DNA from: Nitrospirae bacterium MYbinv3
GTDB lineage: Bacteria; Nitrospirota; Thermodesulfovibrionia; Thermodesulfovibrionales; Magnetobacteriaceae
Direction of reading: 5' to 3'
DNA: 59,081 nt
Assembly (NCBI GenBank): GCA_002753395.1
Contig: PEAB01000013.1
Location: 1 to 59,081, forward strand
Below are positions 26,618 through 35,210 of the stretch, in pieces. The first letter of the stretch is position 1. Each line of letters opens with the position of its first letter. The notes under the pieces were generated by a model. It searched no databases. It saw nothing but the letters and a program-made list of their open reading frames with translations, and had not been told where the DNA came from. A program made the position numbers and the translations under genes.

Positions 26618-26763
26618 TATACTTTTGCACTTTTCCATCAATAGGCATTTTGTATGACCATGGAAAATAGATTCCCGCTTTCGCGGGAATGACGGTAAAC
26701 AGCACATTTAGCTCCTCTATGTCATTCCTGCGTAAGCAGGAATCCAGAAAGTGCAAAACTATT
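26618..26763. repeat. Composite hairpin repeat with TTTTGCACTT ends
   Basis: Begins TATACTTTTGCACTTTT and ends AAAGTGCAAAACTATTA (imperfect inverted ends) with two internal dRS3-like hairpins, ATTCCCGCTTTCGCGGGAAT at 26671-26690 and one at 26722-26744. Similar composites lie at about 29731-29871 and 50390-50539, with partial ones at 1786 and 19591. Lies upstream of bcp. Confidence 0.7.
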
Positions 26764-26803
26764 AGGTTTGACAATGTCAGATTTAAATAAAAATAAAGAT
26801 TGT

Positions 26804-26894
26804 CTGAACTAAGATTACATGGATGAAAGGATTTACAGGAAAAAGAGATGACATAAACCTGACAATCCTTAAATCCGTTAAATCATGGTTCAGA
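26804..26894. mobile_element. Short element with GTCTGAAC ends
   Basis: About 91 bp, from GTCTGAACTAAGATTACATG to AAATCATGGTTCAGAC, with inverted outer ends and an imperfectly symmetrical interior (AAGGATTTACAGG / CCTGACAATCCTT). Other copies are at about 3088-3213 and 15023-15391 (interrupted), with a fragment at 17473. Confidence 0.6.
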
Positions 26895-26978
26895 CGTCTT
26901 AATTGTAAACACATGGAATATGACATTGTCAATACAAATACATTATACTAACTTCGCTGGTATAAAGGAATATATAGT

Positions 26979-27037
26979 GGGGTCAAGGGAACTGGTCCCC
27001 TTGCGGAGGGGTCTGGGGGAGGCAGAGCCTCCCCTTC
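26979..27037 (+). repeat. GC-rich dispersed repeat upstream of the NtrB-like gene
   Basis: Copy beginning GGGGTCAAGGGAACTGGTCC with the second palindrome GGAGGCAGAGCCTCC. It lies immediately before the kinase gene. Confidence 0.8.
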
Positions 27038-27068
27038 TATTTCTCCCCAATATTTATAAAGTCAAGCT

Positions 27069-28322
27069 ATGAGATTCACTAAAAACCTTATAATCTCGAT
27101 GGCGATAGCGCTTACTGCAATGGCCGCATTTAACGGGGTTTCAACCTACAGGATAGCCAAGCGCTCATCGGAGGAGATACTGAAGTCCACGGCCTACTTC
27201 ATCGGTATAACACTGGATAACGCCCTTGAGCGTACCGGTATTGACGAGGGGCTAATCATTGACATAATGAAAAGCCAGGCGTGGGAAAACATAGCCTTCA
27301 TCGCCATGTACGACAGATATGGTGCTGTCCTCCTGCACTCATCAAAGAGGCTCATTGGCCAGACACAGGAGATCTCAAACATCGAACAGACGCTCGAAAG
27401 GGGGCGGCCAGCCGGCTCCTATTTGACGCTTAAGACCGGCGAGCTGGTCTATGTAATGGACATACCGATCTTTGTACACTCCATCTCTGAAAAACGATAC
27501 CTGCTTAGGGTCGCTCTGCACACCTACCCTGCTCAAGTAGTCGTCAGAAGTGCGCAGATGCACGCACTGTTGCAACTACTGATCCTTTTGGCACTGTGGG
27601 CATTGACAGCCTTTGTGTTGTACTATATAAGAAGGATGGAGAGATTACAAGAGACGGCCAGGCAAAACGAACGCTTTGCTCTGCTTGGGGAGATGGCGGC
27701 GGTGCTGGCTCACGAAATCCGCAGCCCCTTAAGCGCCATTAAAGGTTTTGCTCAGTACATAGAGGAAAAAGTAAGCCACAACGAGCAATTAAGCGAAGGA
27801 GCCGGCATAATAATTGCCGAATCACAACGGCTTGAGACCCTGACTGAGGACCTCCTTGTCTATGCTAGGCCTCCCGTACTACAAAAGCAGAGGTTTTCTA
27901 TATCGGCACTCGTAGACGAAATTCATGGACTGTATGAAAAAAAGTTCGGTAGTATTACTATCAACAAAAGAATATCACTTAATAATGACATTGTATTGTC
28001 AGATAAAGAGAAATTGAAGCAGATTATGATAAACATAATCCAAAACGCCATAGACTCCACTGTTGGGACCGGTTCAATTGATATCAGCGTACTTGAGAAA
28101 AGCGACAACATGTTTATAATTATTAAAGACAGTGGAACCGGCATGGATGCAGATACGCTCAAGAACGCCCTTAAACCCTTCTACACGACAAAGGTCAGGG
28201 GGACGGGTCTTGGTCTATCCATCGTTAATAACCTTGTAACTATGTTAGGTGGTACTGTGGCCATAGACAGCGCCCCAAATGCAGGCACAACCGTAACCGT
28301 GTCACTGCCAAGGGTGAAGTGA
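27069..28322 (+). CDS. Membrane sensor histidine kinase (NtrB/AtoS-like)
   Basis: A 417-aa kinase with two transmembrane helices (about 7-25 and 167-188) flanking a periplasmic sensor of about 140 residues with no family I recognise. The DHp domain carries AHEIRSPLSAIKGFAQYIEE (phosphoacceptor His). HATPase motifs are the N-box INIIQNAIDS, IKDSGTGMD and TGLGLSIVNNL. It overlaps the sigma-54 activator gene by 4 nt, and this gene order is standard for sigma-54-linked two-component systems. No clear ribosome site precedes the ATG at 27069. Confidence 0.9.
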   Translation: MRFTKNLIISMAIALTAMAAFNGVSTYRIAKRSSEEILKSTAYFIGITLDNALERTGIDEGLIIDIMKSQAWENIAFIAMYDRYGAVLLHSSKRLIGQTQEISNIEQTLERGRPAGSYLTLKTGELVYVMDIPIFVHSISEKRYLLRVALHTYPAQVVVRSAQMHALLQLLILLALWALTAFVLYYIRRMERLQETARQNERFALLGEMAAVLAHEIRSPLSAIKGFAQYIEEKVSHNEQLSEGAGIIIAESQRLETLTEDLLVYARPPVLQKQRFSISALVDEIHGLYEKKFGSITINKRISLNNDIVLSDKEKLKQIMINIIQNAIDSTVGTGSIDISVLEKSDNMFIIIKDSGTGMDADTLKNALKPFYTTKVRGTGLGLSIVNNLVTMLGGTVAIDSAPNAGTTVTVSLPRVK

Positions 28323-29650
28323 TGCAGCGCCAGGACTTTAAGATACTTATCGTGGATGATGAACGCTCCATGCAGCTTCTGATTAAGCGCATACTCTCAG
28401 AAGTAGGTTACACGGTCAGCACTGCGTCGGACGGTAAGGAGGCTCTGTTGCGATGTGAGGAGTTTAGGCCACACCTCTTGCTTGTAGACCTAAAGATGCC
28501 GGTCATGGATGGCATGTCCTTTATTGAAAGATACAGGCAGGTGGACGTCTCGGCCAACTTTATAGTGTTAACGGCCTATGGGAGCATCGACACAGCAGTA
28601 AGGGCAATGAAAATGGGGGCTATTGACTACATAACAAAACCGCTTGAGGGGCCAGAGGCCTTGAGAGACCTAATTGAAGCAGCTTTTGAACAGTGGCAGA
28701 TCAAGATACAGAGACAGGTCTTGAAGACATCTTTGTTTAAGGAGCTGCCGCCGGTAGAGGTCATGTTTGGTGGAATGGAGGAGGTTCTTGAGGAGGTCAG
28801 CGCTGTGGCATCTACTAAGGCCACGGTCTTGATCACCGGGGAGACCGGTACGGGAAAGACACAGCTTGCCAGACATATCCACAACATTAGCGAGAGGGAA
28901 GGGGCATTTGTGGAGATCAACTGTGCAACCATGACCGAAAATCTTATAGAAAGTGAGCTTTTTGGTCACGAAAAGGGCGCCTTTACAGGTGCAGTGGCCC
29001 AGAAGAAGGGAAAGTTTGAACAGGCCACCGGTGGAACAATTTTCTTGGACGAGGTAACGGAGATGAACGACCTGATGCAAGCTAAATTCTTGCGCGTCAT
29101 TGAGAGCGGGGTATTCGAGCGGCTTGGCAGTGTTGTCACGCAGAGAACTGACGCTCGTATAGTGTGTGCCACAAACAAGGATCTACAAACAGAGGTCGCA
29201 CAGGGCAGATTTCGACAAGATCTGTTTTTTAGGCTAAACGTCTTTCCAATTCAGATACCCCCGCTGAGAATGAGAAAGGGACATATTGCACGCATAGCTC
29301 AGTACCTGATTGAACAGATCTCACTGGCATTGGGCAAAGAGGTGAAACAACTGTCGGCTGGCAGTAGAGAGATGCTGATCTCCTACCCCTGGCCTGGCAA
29401 CGTCAGGGAACTTCAGAACGTCCTGGAGAGGTCGATCATCCTCAGTCGCATCGACACCATAGACATAACTAAATCACGGTTAATCAATCAACCTCAGAAA
29501 GTACCTGCCGGCAGGCTACTGGACATGGAAAAGAAGGCCATTGAAGACGCCCTCATTCTCTACGGCGGCAATAGGAAACAAGCGGCAGAAGCCCTCGGCA
29601 TCTCCCTCCGTACAATGCACTATAAAATAAAGGAGTTTGGCCTTAAGTGA
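28319..29650 (+). CDS. Sigma-54-dependent response regulator (NtrC family)
   Basis: A 443-aa transcription activator with a receiver domain (LIVDDERSMQ; phosphoacceptor Asp in LLVDLKMPVMDG; YITKPL) and an AAA+ domain. The AAA+ domain shows Walker A GETGTGKTQLARHIH, the sigma-54-contacting loop GAFTGA and Walker B GGTIFLDEV. The C-terminal Fis-type helix-turn-helix is NRKQAAEALGISLRTMHYKIKE. It should open sigma-54 promoters once phosphorylated by the kinase directly upstream. Target genes cannot be named. The dimer interface and arginine finger region (FERLGS, TDARIVCATNKDL) are intact. Confidence 0.95.
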   Translation: MMQRQDFKILIVDDERSMQLLIKRILSEVGYTVSTASDGKEALLRCEEFRPHLLLVDLKMPVMDGMSFIERYRQVDVSANFIVLTAYGSIDTAVRAMKMGAIDYITKPLEGPEALRDLIEAAFEQWQIKIQRQVLKTSLFKELPPVEVMFGGMEEVLEEVSAVASTKATVLITGETGTGKTQLARHIHNISEREGAFVEINCATMTENLIESELFGHEKGAFTGAVAQKKGKFEQATGGTIFLDEVTEMNDLMQAKFLRVIESGVFERLGSVVTQRTDARIVCATNKDLQTEVAQGRFRQDLFFRLNVFPIQIPPLRMRKGHIARIAQYLIEQISLALGKEVKQLSAGSREMLISYPWPGNVRELQNVLERSIILSRIDTIDITKSRLINQPQKVPAGRLLDMEKKAIEDALILYGGNRKQAAEALGISLRTMHYKIKEFGLK

Positions 29651-30009
29651 TGAGATGAGGGACTATACTACCTAACCCCATATATTTCAATGTCCCTACG
29701 ACATCTTTAAGCCACAGTAAATTTATTCTGTATTTTGCACTTTTCCTTAAATAGGCGTTTAATACGGTTTTGAAGATGGATTCCCGTTTTCGCGGGAATG
29801 ACGCCAAGTGGTGTTTTAGCCTATATTTGTCATTCCTACGTAGGCAGGAATCCAGAAGATGGACAACGATAGCTTTGGACACCATAGTATGAGAGAAAAT
29901 AAATTAACCGTGTTTCTTATGCACCCCTGTTTGACAAATATAAATACGATTTATTAAAATAGTGTATTGGAATATAGATGATTTTGATAAGAATTAATTA
30001 CAGGAGAAT
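29651..30009. repeat. Spacer with composite hairpin repeat and solo MITE end
   Basis: About 29731-29871 is a composite repeat with dRS3-like hairpins at 29780-29799 and 29829-29852. Positions 29913-29926 carry a lone TTTCTTATGCACCC end of the 121-bp element family. No gene is supported. AGGAG at 30002-30006 is the ribosome site of the next gene. Confidence 0.7.
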
Positions 30010-30318
30010 ATGAATCCAAAGCAGAAGATATCGGGGCTAATAGTTTTTGCTTCAGTGTTTGTAGGTAGTTTTCTAGGGGCCGGTATAACGGTAATAACTA
30101 CACCAAAAGAAGCCGCCAAAGGTTTGCAAAAGAAGATTAAGACCACAGCAGAGGCATTGAAGGAAAACGTCAACGAGCAATTGGACAGTGCAACAGTCAG
30201 ATTGATTGAAAATAGCACAAAGTTAATAACTAAGACAAAAACAACATTTACGGGGGTGAGTACCTTACTAGAAACATTAAAAGATGGCTTCGGCAGTATG
30301 TTGAAAAAGGACTCATAG
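30010..30318 (+). CDS. Small YtxH-like membrane protein
   Basis: A 102-aa protein with one N-terminal helix (KISGLIVFASVFVGSFLGAGITVI, rich in small residues) and a helical, lysine-rich soluble part (AAKGLQKKIKTTAEALKENVNEQLDS). This is the YtxH-like layout found in small stress-associated membrane proteins of unknown function. AGGAGAAT precedes the ATG. It stands alone, and no partner gene is suggested by context. Confidence 0.6.
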   Translation: MNPKQKISGLIVFASVFVGSFLGAGITVITTPKEAAKGLQKKIKTTAEALKENVNEQLDSATVRLIENSTKLITKTKTTFTGVSTLLETLKDGFGSMLKKDS

Positions 30319-30427
30319 AATAATTGTAAAGTGACAGTGTGCCTGCATCACACGCATTCTAAGAGGCGCAGATAGCGAGTTGTACAGATGCACTAAACAA
30401 CATATACATTAATTGGTCTGCCTTAAA

Positions 30428-30871
30428 TTAGAAGTCAGTCTCGCTGAGTGAAGGTCTGTTATTTTCAAATGAAGCATATTCGATAGAGGATTTATAGTCA
30501 ACAATCTTTAAGTAAGGACTTAGTCCAAGGGCAGCGCGAGCTTGCGCCAGGTTTGCTAAAAATTCCTTCTTTTCTTTAGACGATTTCTTCTTCCAGACGC
30601 TTCCGTCTACTTTAATCTTAAGATAGTTATTTATTTCTGAGAATTCTTTAACAACACCGGTAGTGTTGTTCACTAATAGCGTATCAACAGTTTTATTGGC
30701 CGCTTCTATCTCTCTTGGGTCGTTTGATTTTTTTATTATGACCGTTTGCTTACCTATTCCACCGGTAAAAAGCAGGATGGAATAGACAATAATCACTAAA
30801 CCGAGGATTATTACTGTGCTAAACTTTATTAGATCCATATTTATCCCTTTGCCTGACTTGCTAACTTTCAT
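30428..30871 (-). CDS. Hypothetical membrane-anchored protein
   Basis: A 147-aa protein of no family I recognise. It has a short basic N-terminus, one membrane helix (about 15-35, FSTVIILGLVIIVYSILLF) and a mostly polar domain. That domain contains VDTLLVNNTTGVVKEFSEINNYLKIKVDG and WKKKSSKEKKEFLANLAQARAALG. TAAGGAGG lies 8 nt before the ATG at 30871, which supports this start over MDLIKF (11 codons in). Alone on the minus strand between two plus-strand genes. Confidence 0.7.
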   Translation of the reverse strand: MKVSKSGKGINMDLIKFSTVIILGLVIIVYSILLFTGGIGKQTVIIKKSNDPREIEAANKTVDTLLVNNTTGVVKEFSEINNYLKIKVDGSVWKKKSSKEKKEFLANLAQARAALGLSPYLKIVDYKSSIEYASFENNRPSLSETDF

Positions 30872-31008
30872 GTAACCTCCTTAGTTGATAATTTATATGT
30901 ACTCAACTATCTGTTTATATTATATCTTATTATGCAATATTAAAACACAAAAGAAGAAAAGAAGCAAGGGTGTTGTTGCATCCTGTTGTCCAGTGTTATA
31001 AAATTATC

Positions 31009-31037
31009 TTGACATACTTTTATATTATGTATATAAT
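31009..31037 (+). promoter_or_regulatory. Consensus sigma-70 promoter
   Basis: Perfect TTGACA (31009-31014), a 17-nt spacer and perfect TATAAT (31032-31037), 40 nt before the bestrophin-family start codon. An initiation site near 31044 would leave a 5' leader of about 33 nt. Confidence 0.8.
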
Positions 31038-31076
31038 CTAGAGTTTAATAGTTTACATAATAGGGGATAAATATGT

Positions 31077-31964
31077 ATGTTAAATTATGACAATAAGGCA
31101 TGGTTAACTCTGCTGTTTAGCATCAGAGGGTCGGTATTAAAAAGTATCTTTCCTAGGATATGTATTTTTGCAGTATTGTCTGCAATAATAACGCTAATTC
31201 ATTACTTTGTAATCAAGATAAACACGCCTCCTACACCGTGGTCTATCGTTGGAGTAGCTCTTGGTCTGATGCTTGTCTTTAGGACAAATACAGCTTACGA
31301 ACGCTATTGGGAGGGCAGACGGATGTGGGGCAATATCATGAACTCTACCCAAAACCTAGCCTTAGACATTATCTCCTATATTTCTTCTGACCATACAGAG
31401 TCTTTAAAGCTCAAACAGAAGCTGTTTAAACTACTTACAGCCTTTCCAATCCTGGTCAAACAGAGACTGAGGGAGCAAAGGGATTTCGATGTTCTAAAGT
31501 CTTTTCTCACTAACAACGAGATAGCAATACTGGATAAATCTTATAACATGCCTGTAAACTTAATTGCGATGATAAAGAAAACCCTCTACATGTGCTTAAA
31601 ACTTGGCATTCTCAACCAGCCGCACCTGACCATACTTAATGCTAATCTCTCAGATCTGCAGAGTTCCTTGTCTAACTGTGAGAGGATAAGATACTCACCT
31701 GTACCATTAGCGTATGTTTTGCATCTTAAGGGATTCATGTATCTCTTTTGTCTGACGATACCGTTTTCATTGGTAAGCACGTTTGGATGGTGGACTATAT
31801 TTTTCGGCGCCATGATTGCTTATGTCTTTATTGGTATTGAGGAAATAGGTATCGAGATCGAGGACCCATTTGGAGATGACCCCAACGATCTGCCGCTTGA
31901 TGAGTTTTGTGAAAACGTCAAGAGTACATTACAAGATATCTTTGCCAAACAAAACAGCCTTTAA
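31077..31964 (+). CDS. Bestrophin-like (YneE/UPF0187) anion channel
   Basis: A 295-aa membrane protein of the bacterial bestrophin family, homopentameric ion channels related to eukaryotic Ca-activated chloride channels. The family pattern is clear: LGLMLVFRTNTAYERYWEGRRMWGNIMNSTQNLALD, PLAYVLHLKGFMYLFCLTIPFSL and the C-terminal EEIGIEIEDPFGDDPNDLPLDEFC. It has four or so membrane helices. Driven by a consensus promoter and followed 17 nt later by a PRTase-like gene, so the two probably form an operon. Physiological ion is unknown. Confidence 0.9.
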   Translation: MLNYDNKAWLTLLFSIRGSVLKSIFPRICIFAVLSAIITLIHYFVIKINTPPTPWSIVGVALGLMLVFRTNTAYERYWEGRRMWGNIMNSTQNLALDIISYISSDHTESLKLKQKLFKLLTAFPILVKQRLREQRDFDVLKSFLTNNEIAILDKSYNMPVNLIAMIKKTLYMCLKLGILNQPHLTILNANLSDLQSSLSNCERIRYSPVPLAYVLHLKGFMYLFCLTIPFSLVSTFGWWTIFFGAMIAYVFIGIEEIGIEIEDPFGDDPNDLPLDEFCENVKSTLQDIFAKQNSL

Positions 31965-31981
31965 CTTTAAGGAGACTAAAT

Positions 31982-32794
31982 ATGAATCAAGAGGAGCAGT
32001 CGAGAAACCTGATTATTGATCTGTACAAAGAGGGTTACATCCAGACCCTATGGAACGCTGTTGAACATAAAAACAGGGCTGAAGGCTGGTGGTTAAAGAG
32101 CGGGATCTGGTCGCCCTGGTTTTTCAACATGAGACACGTTGGCAGCTCACCCAAGTTGTTCTACGACATATGTTGTGCTATGGCCGACATGATCTCACAG
32201 CATGACGTGAATCTTCTTATCGGTGTGGAAATGACTGGGCTGCCATTGGCCGGGGGGATTGCAATTGCGCTGACTTCTAAACATAGAAGGGGACAGCCTA
32301 TTGGTTTTACGAGACCATTGTCTAAGAAGGCAAGAACGGCCTTGGAGGCGTTACAGCTTCTACAGGACAGTAGTGATATAGCCGTCTACGGGCAGAAAAG
32401 CCTCGTGGAAGCCAGATTACATAACAATGATATCGTAAGTATTATAGATGACATGGCCACAGACCTGGAGAGTAAGATTATTGCTCGGCTGTTAGTACTA
32501 AAAGAGGCAGATCGGCAGAACATAAAGGTGCAATGCAACAAGATATTTTACCTTTTAAACCGCAACAAGCAAATCCGGCAGAAGGGACTCAACTTTATCA
32601 ACGAAAAGGAACTGCAGTTGTATCCCGCAGCCCTTGAGGTCAACTATATAATTGAATTCGACGAGGCCTTGCCATTTTTGCGTTCTTGTATGGCTCCAGA
32701 GGAATACGAGGCAATAATAGCCTTTCAGGAAAACAAGGAACAGTTTCAGGACGAAAAGACAAGGAAAGAACTGATTAAAATAGCTAGCGGATGA
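31982..32794 (+). CDS. Orotate-phosphoribosyltransferase-like protein
   Basis: A 270-aa cytoplasmic protein with a type I phosphoribosyltransferase-like core. NLLIGVEMTGLPLAGGIAIAL resembles the OPRT segment preceding the PRPP site, and VSIIDDMATDLESK occupies the place of the PRPP motif (usually VVDDVxTTGxS). The canonical glycines after the threonine are missing, so it may bind PRPP poorly or have another role. The C-terminal 80 residues have no match I recognise. GGAG lies upstream of the ATG. Adjacent to the bestrophin gene, in an association I cannot explain. Family call is moderate. Confidence 0.6.
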   Translation: MNQEEQSRNLIIDLYKEGYIQTLWNAVEHKNRAEGWWLKSGIWSPWFFNMRHVGSSPKLFYDICCAMADMISQHDVNLLIGVEMTGLPLAGGIAIALTSKHRRGQPIGFTRPLSKKARTALEALQLLQDSSDIAVYGQKSLVEARLHNNDIVSIIDDMATDLESKIIARLLVLKEADRQNIKVQCNKIFYLLNRNKQIRQKGLNFINEKELQLYPAALEVNYIIEFDEALPFLRSCMAPEEYEAIIAFQENKEQFQDEKTRKELIKIASG

Positions 32795-32813
32795 TTAACA
32801 ATTAATGTTTACG

Positions 32814-33296
32814 TCATTGCCCATCTTGCCCGTGATGGTGCAGGAGGGGTTTGAGCAGATCCATTGTCATGTCGTCAAACCGCATGACCTTACCGCCGTA
32901 CTGTTTAACGTGCTTTTCTGCATCATTGCGGTCTGAGAAAGGGACCAGAGGGTCTCCCATCGCTCCCTTTTTTTCTCCACCGTAGGCGTAGAAGGCGCTC
33001 TTGGCGTCTATCCAGTGTCCAGTGGGGCGTTGCCAGTCTTCCTTGGCCATGTCATTTACGTATATGGCAGCAATATTTTTAGGGCTGTCTGGCTGTAGAT
33101 AAAAGGAAAACATATCAAGCGTCCCACAGAACAGATCATACTTGCCGTTTGTGTACATGATCTGCCCCTTAGCGCCAGGGAAGTCTAAGAGGATCATCCT
33201 GCACACGCTGCAAAAGTGCTCTCGTGTCAAATTCACTGGCTCCGTCTTTGGCTCCGTCACCTTTGAGCATCCCACAAGCAACAAGCAGCACACCAT
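32814..33296 (-). CDS. nosL: NosL copper-chaperone lipoprotein
   Basis: Outer-face lipoprotein that binds Cu(I) and supports CuZ assembly of N2O reductase. It has a lipobox LLLVGC, then REHFCSVCRMILLDFPGAKGQIMY with the Cys/Met metal motif (C-x-x-C-R-M) and YDLFCGTLDMFSFYL. It ends KVMRFDDMTMDLL, all typical of NosL. The ATG at 33296 gives a signal of only nine residues before the cysteine. A CTG or TTG 6 or 3 codons upstream would add an arginine, so the start is uncertain. The open frame runs on to 33443 through a GC-rich repeat. Last gene of the nos block, separated from the rest by repeats. Confidence 0.88.
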   Translation of the reverse strand: MVCCLLLVGCSKVTEPKTEPVNLTREHFCSVCRMILLDFPGAKGQIMYTNGKYDLFCGTLDMFSFYLQPDSPKNIAAIYVNDMAKEDWQRPTGHWIDAKSAFYAYGGEKKGAMGDPLVPFSDRNDAEKHVKQYGGKVMRFDDMTMDLLKPLLHHHGQDGQ

Positions 33297-33313
33297 AAGC
33301 AACCTCGCCAGGA

Positions 33314-33378
33314 AGAAGGGGGCGACTCCGTCCCCCCTTAGCCCCCCCTGCAAGGTGGCCAGCCCCCTTGACCCCTTA
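33314..33378 (-). repeat. GC-rich dispersed repeat at the nosL 5' end
   Basis: Inverted copy directly before nosL, in frame with it. It separates nosL from the upstream genes and may carry its mRNA start. Confidence 0.75.
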
Positions 33379-33607
33379 ATTGTCAATCCTGCACCGTGAT
33401 TCGTAATCCTAATTTCATAAGTACTATTTTTTAATACCCTCAAAGTTTCATTTCCTCATATATTTTTTTCAATTAAGGCCTCAACCTCGGAATCTCTTCT
33501 TTGAGCACATGGCAAACGAACTTGAAATTTACCCCAAAGTTAAAATGATGCCTCACCAATTATCTCAACACATCTAACAACGGAATTCTGTCAATCTTTT
33601 GTTAAGG

Positions 33608-33680
33608 TAGGGGGTCAAGGGGGCTGGCCCCCTTGCAGGTGAGGTTTAAGGAGGGGGCGGAGCCGCCCTCCTTATTTTTT
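33608..33680 (+). repeat. GC-rich dispersed repeat with T-run, after cytochrome gene
   Basis: Copy starting GGGGTCAAGGGGGCTGGCCC and ending in the palindrome GGAGGGGGCGGAGCCGCCCTCC followed by a T-run on the plus strand. The hairpin plus T-run would be an intrinsic terminator only for plus-strand transcription. On the minus strand the run is the lysine-rich end of the cytochrome gene. 33379-33607 otherwise shows nothing I recognise. Confidence 0.7.
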
Positions 33681-33685
33681 TTTTC

Positions 33686-35182
33686 TTATTTCTTCTTCTT
33701 GCGTTGATCCCTCGTTTTCTTAGTATTATTGGCCATCACCAGACCAAGGGCAAACACCAGTATCGCTGCTATAGGTGGCATTACGTACACCTTTATGGGA
33801 GTAGGCGGCTCCATCATTAGGAAGTACCATGCCGAGATCGCTGACTTGTTGCCGTCCTCTGCATTGTTACCATCAAAGAGGGTAACAGAGAATGGGATAA
33901 ACTTCCCAACCATAAATGCAGGCGAACCTTCTTGCCCTGTGTTCAGCGCCCTCTTAAACACAACCCTATAAAGGCCATCTGTGTAAGTGCCTACAGCGCT
34001 TATATCAGTCTTTTCCTTTGACTCAACCAGGTCAAAGCCTTTAGCAATAAGCTCGACCACCTTGTTATCATCAGAGGCCTTCCATTGCCAGAGATTGGCA
34101 GGCGCCTTTCTGCTTCCCATGTAGAAATAAGGCCGTTCAGCACCGTCCACCAACTTGACAGGAAACTGTATGCGGGCCGAATCTTGGGGGATGTTATCAG
34201 CGCCCTTGCTTGGCTGCTTATCGGTCCACTCAAGCATTATGGCAATCTCCTTAGGGGTATAGACGCCTCTAACCCTTGCGTTGGTTATAACCGACGTAAA
34301 ATTTCTCGGCTCAAACATCAACTGTCCGCCAATTGGCAGATCTAGGTATTCAACATCTTTCCATTTTGCATCGTCTGTACCTACCGGCAAAGACTCTACT
34401 TTCTTTACCTTCAATGCCACACCAAGTTTCCTCGTCAACTGTAGGGATTTAATAAAATGGGCAAGAGACCAGCGCTCATCGTCCTTAAGTGAGTCCAGAT
34501 ACGATGTCATCGGTGTACCGGCTAGACCGGCTGATATCGTTCTATATATATCTACCAGGTCAGAGCCGTTTCTGAGCTCCCATCCTTGGGTGTAATTTGC
34601 CGGCGCTACACGATAGCCCCAGTCGGTTTTAAAATCGGCCTGCCAGCCTTTTTCGCCATCTCCTCTTCCTTCTTTGCCGTGACACTCCACACATTTGGCC
34701 ATGTTGAACAGCTCCTTCCCCTTTGCGATAGACTCTGGGGTCGACTTGGGGGGGTTGTCCAGCTTTATGGACTTTGCCTCGGATGAGAAGACATCGGGTG
34801 CAAACGTCTTTACATGCTGCACTATGGCCTTGACCTCATCATCGCTGAATCTCTCCCATGGGGGCATAGAGGTACCAGGATTACCCTTTCTGATGATGCG
34901 AGTTAGATCGGCGTCCGTTGGTGGTTCACCCGGGGCGCTTGAACGAAACTTGTACACACCAAAGGCAAAGTCCCTTGGCAATGGCAGAGTAACATCCTTG
35001 GTATAGGCATCTGCATCGCCCTTGTAACCGTGGCACTGAGCGCACCAGGAGTCGTATATAGTCTTACCTTGCGAGGCTTCGATTGGTTTCTTTTCCTCTG
35101 GCTTGTGTTTATCGTCAGCATAGCCGCTGACAGGCAGTAACAATGATACTATTAGCAATAAAATAGCTGCTATGTTTGTCAT
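33686..35182 (-). CDS. Diheme cytochrome c fused to an ethylbenzene-dehydrogenase-type heme domain
   Basis: Periplasmic, membrane-tethered electron-transfer protein (498 aa from the ATG at 35182; AGGGAGGC upstream supports it). It has a signal peptide, then two c-type heme sites, WCAQCHG and CVECHGKEGRGDG, and a C-terminal EB_dh-like heme domain (LMFEPRNFTSVITNARVRGVY; IAIMLEWTDKQ; YFYMGSRKAPANLWQWK). It ends with one membrane helix and a lysine-rich tail. EB_dh domains bind heme b in DMSO-reductase-family gamma subunits. Here the fusion could take electrons from the membrane complex upstream and pass them to NosZ or another terminal enzyme (inference). Its first half is paralogous to the cytochrome at 49139. 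Confidence 0.85.
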   Translation of the reverse strand: MTNIAAILLLIVSLLLPVSGYADDKHKPEEKKPIEASQGKTIYDSWCAQCHGYKGDADAYTKDVTLPLPRDFAFGVYKFRSSAPGEPPTDADLTRIIRKGNPGTSMPPWERFSDDEVKAIVQHVKTFAPDVFSSEAKSIKLDNPPKSTPESIAKGKELFNMAKCVECHGKEGRGDGEKGWQADFKTDWGYRVAPANYTQGWELRNGSDLVDIYRTISAGLAGTPMTSYLDSLKDDERWSLAHFIKSLQLTRKLGVALKVKKVESLPVGTDDAKWKDVEYLDLPIGGQLMFEPRNFTSVITNARVRGVYTPKEIAIMLEWTDKQPSKGADNIPQDSARIQFPVKLVDGAERPYFYMGSRKAPANLWQWKASDDNKVVELIAKGFDLVESKEKTDISAVGTYTDGLYRVVFKRALNTGQEGSPAFMVGKFIPFSVTLFDGNNAEDGNKSAISAWYFLMMEPPTPIKVYVMPPIAAILVFALGLVMANNTKKTRDQRKKKK

Positions 35183-35210
35183 ATTTAGATTAGCCTCCCA
35201 CCTTACTTTT

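Noticed and set aside
26580-26774. N-terminal 65-residue extension of the peroxiredoxin
   Set aside because: Encoded by dRS3-like hairpin repeat; a strong ribosome site sits before the internal ATG at 26579, which gives the normal family length.
33297-33443. N-terminal extension of NosL
   Set aside because: Translated GC-rich repeat; the signal and lipobox begin later.
33648-33690. Intrinsic terminator of the nos block
   Set aside because: The T-run follows the hairpin on the plus strand only; on the minus strand it is the lysine-rich end of the cytochrome gene.
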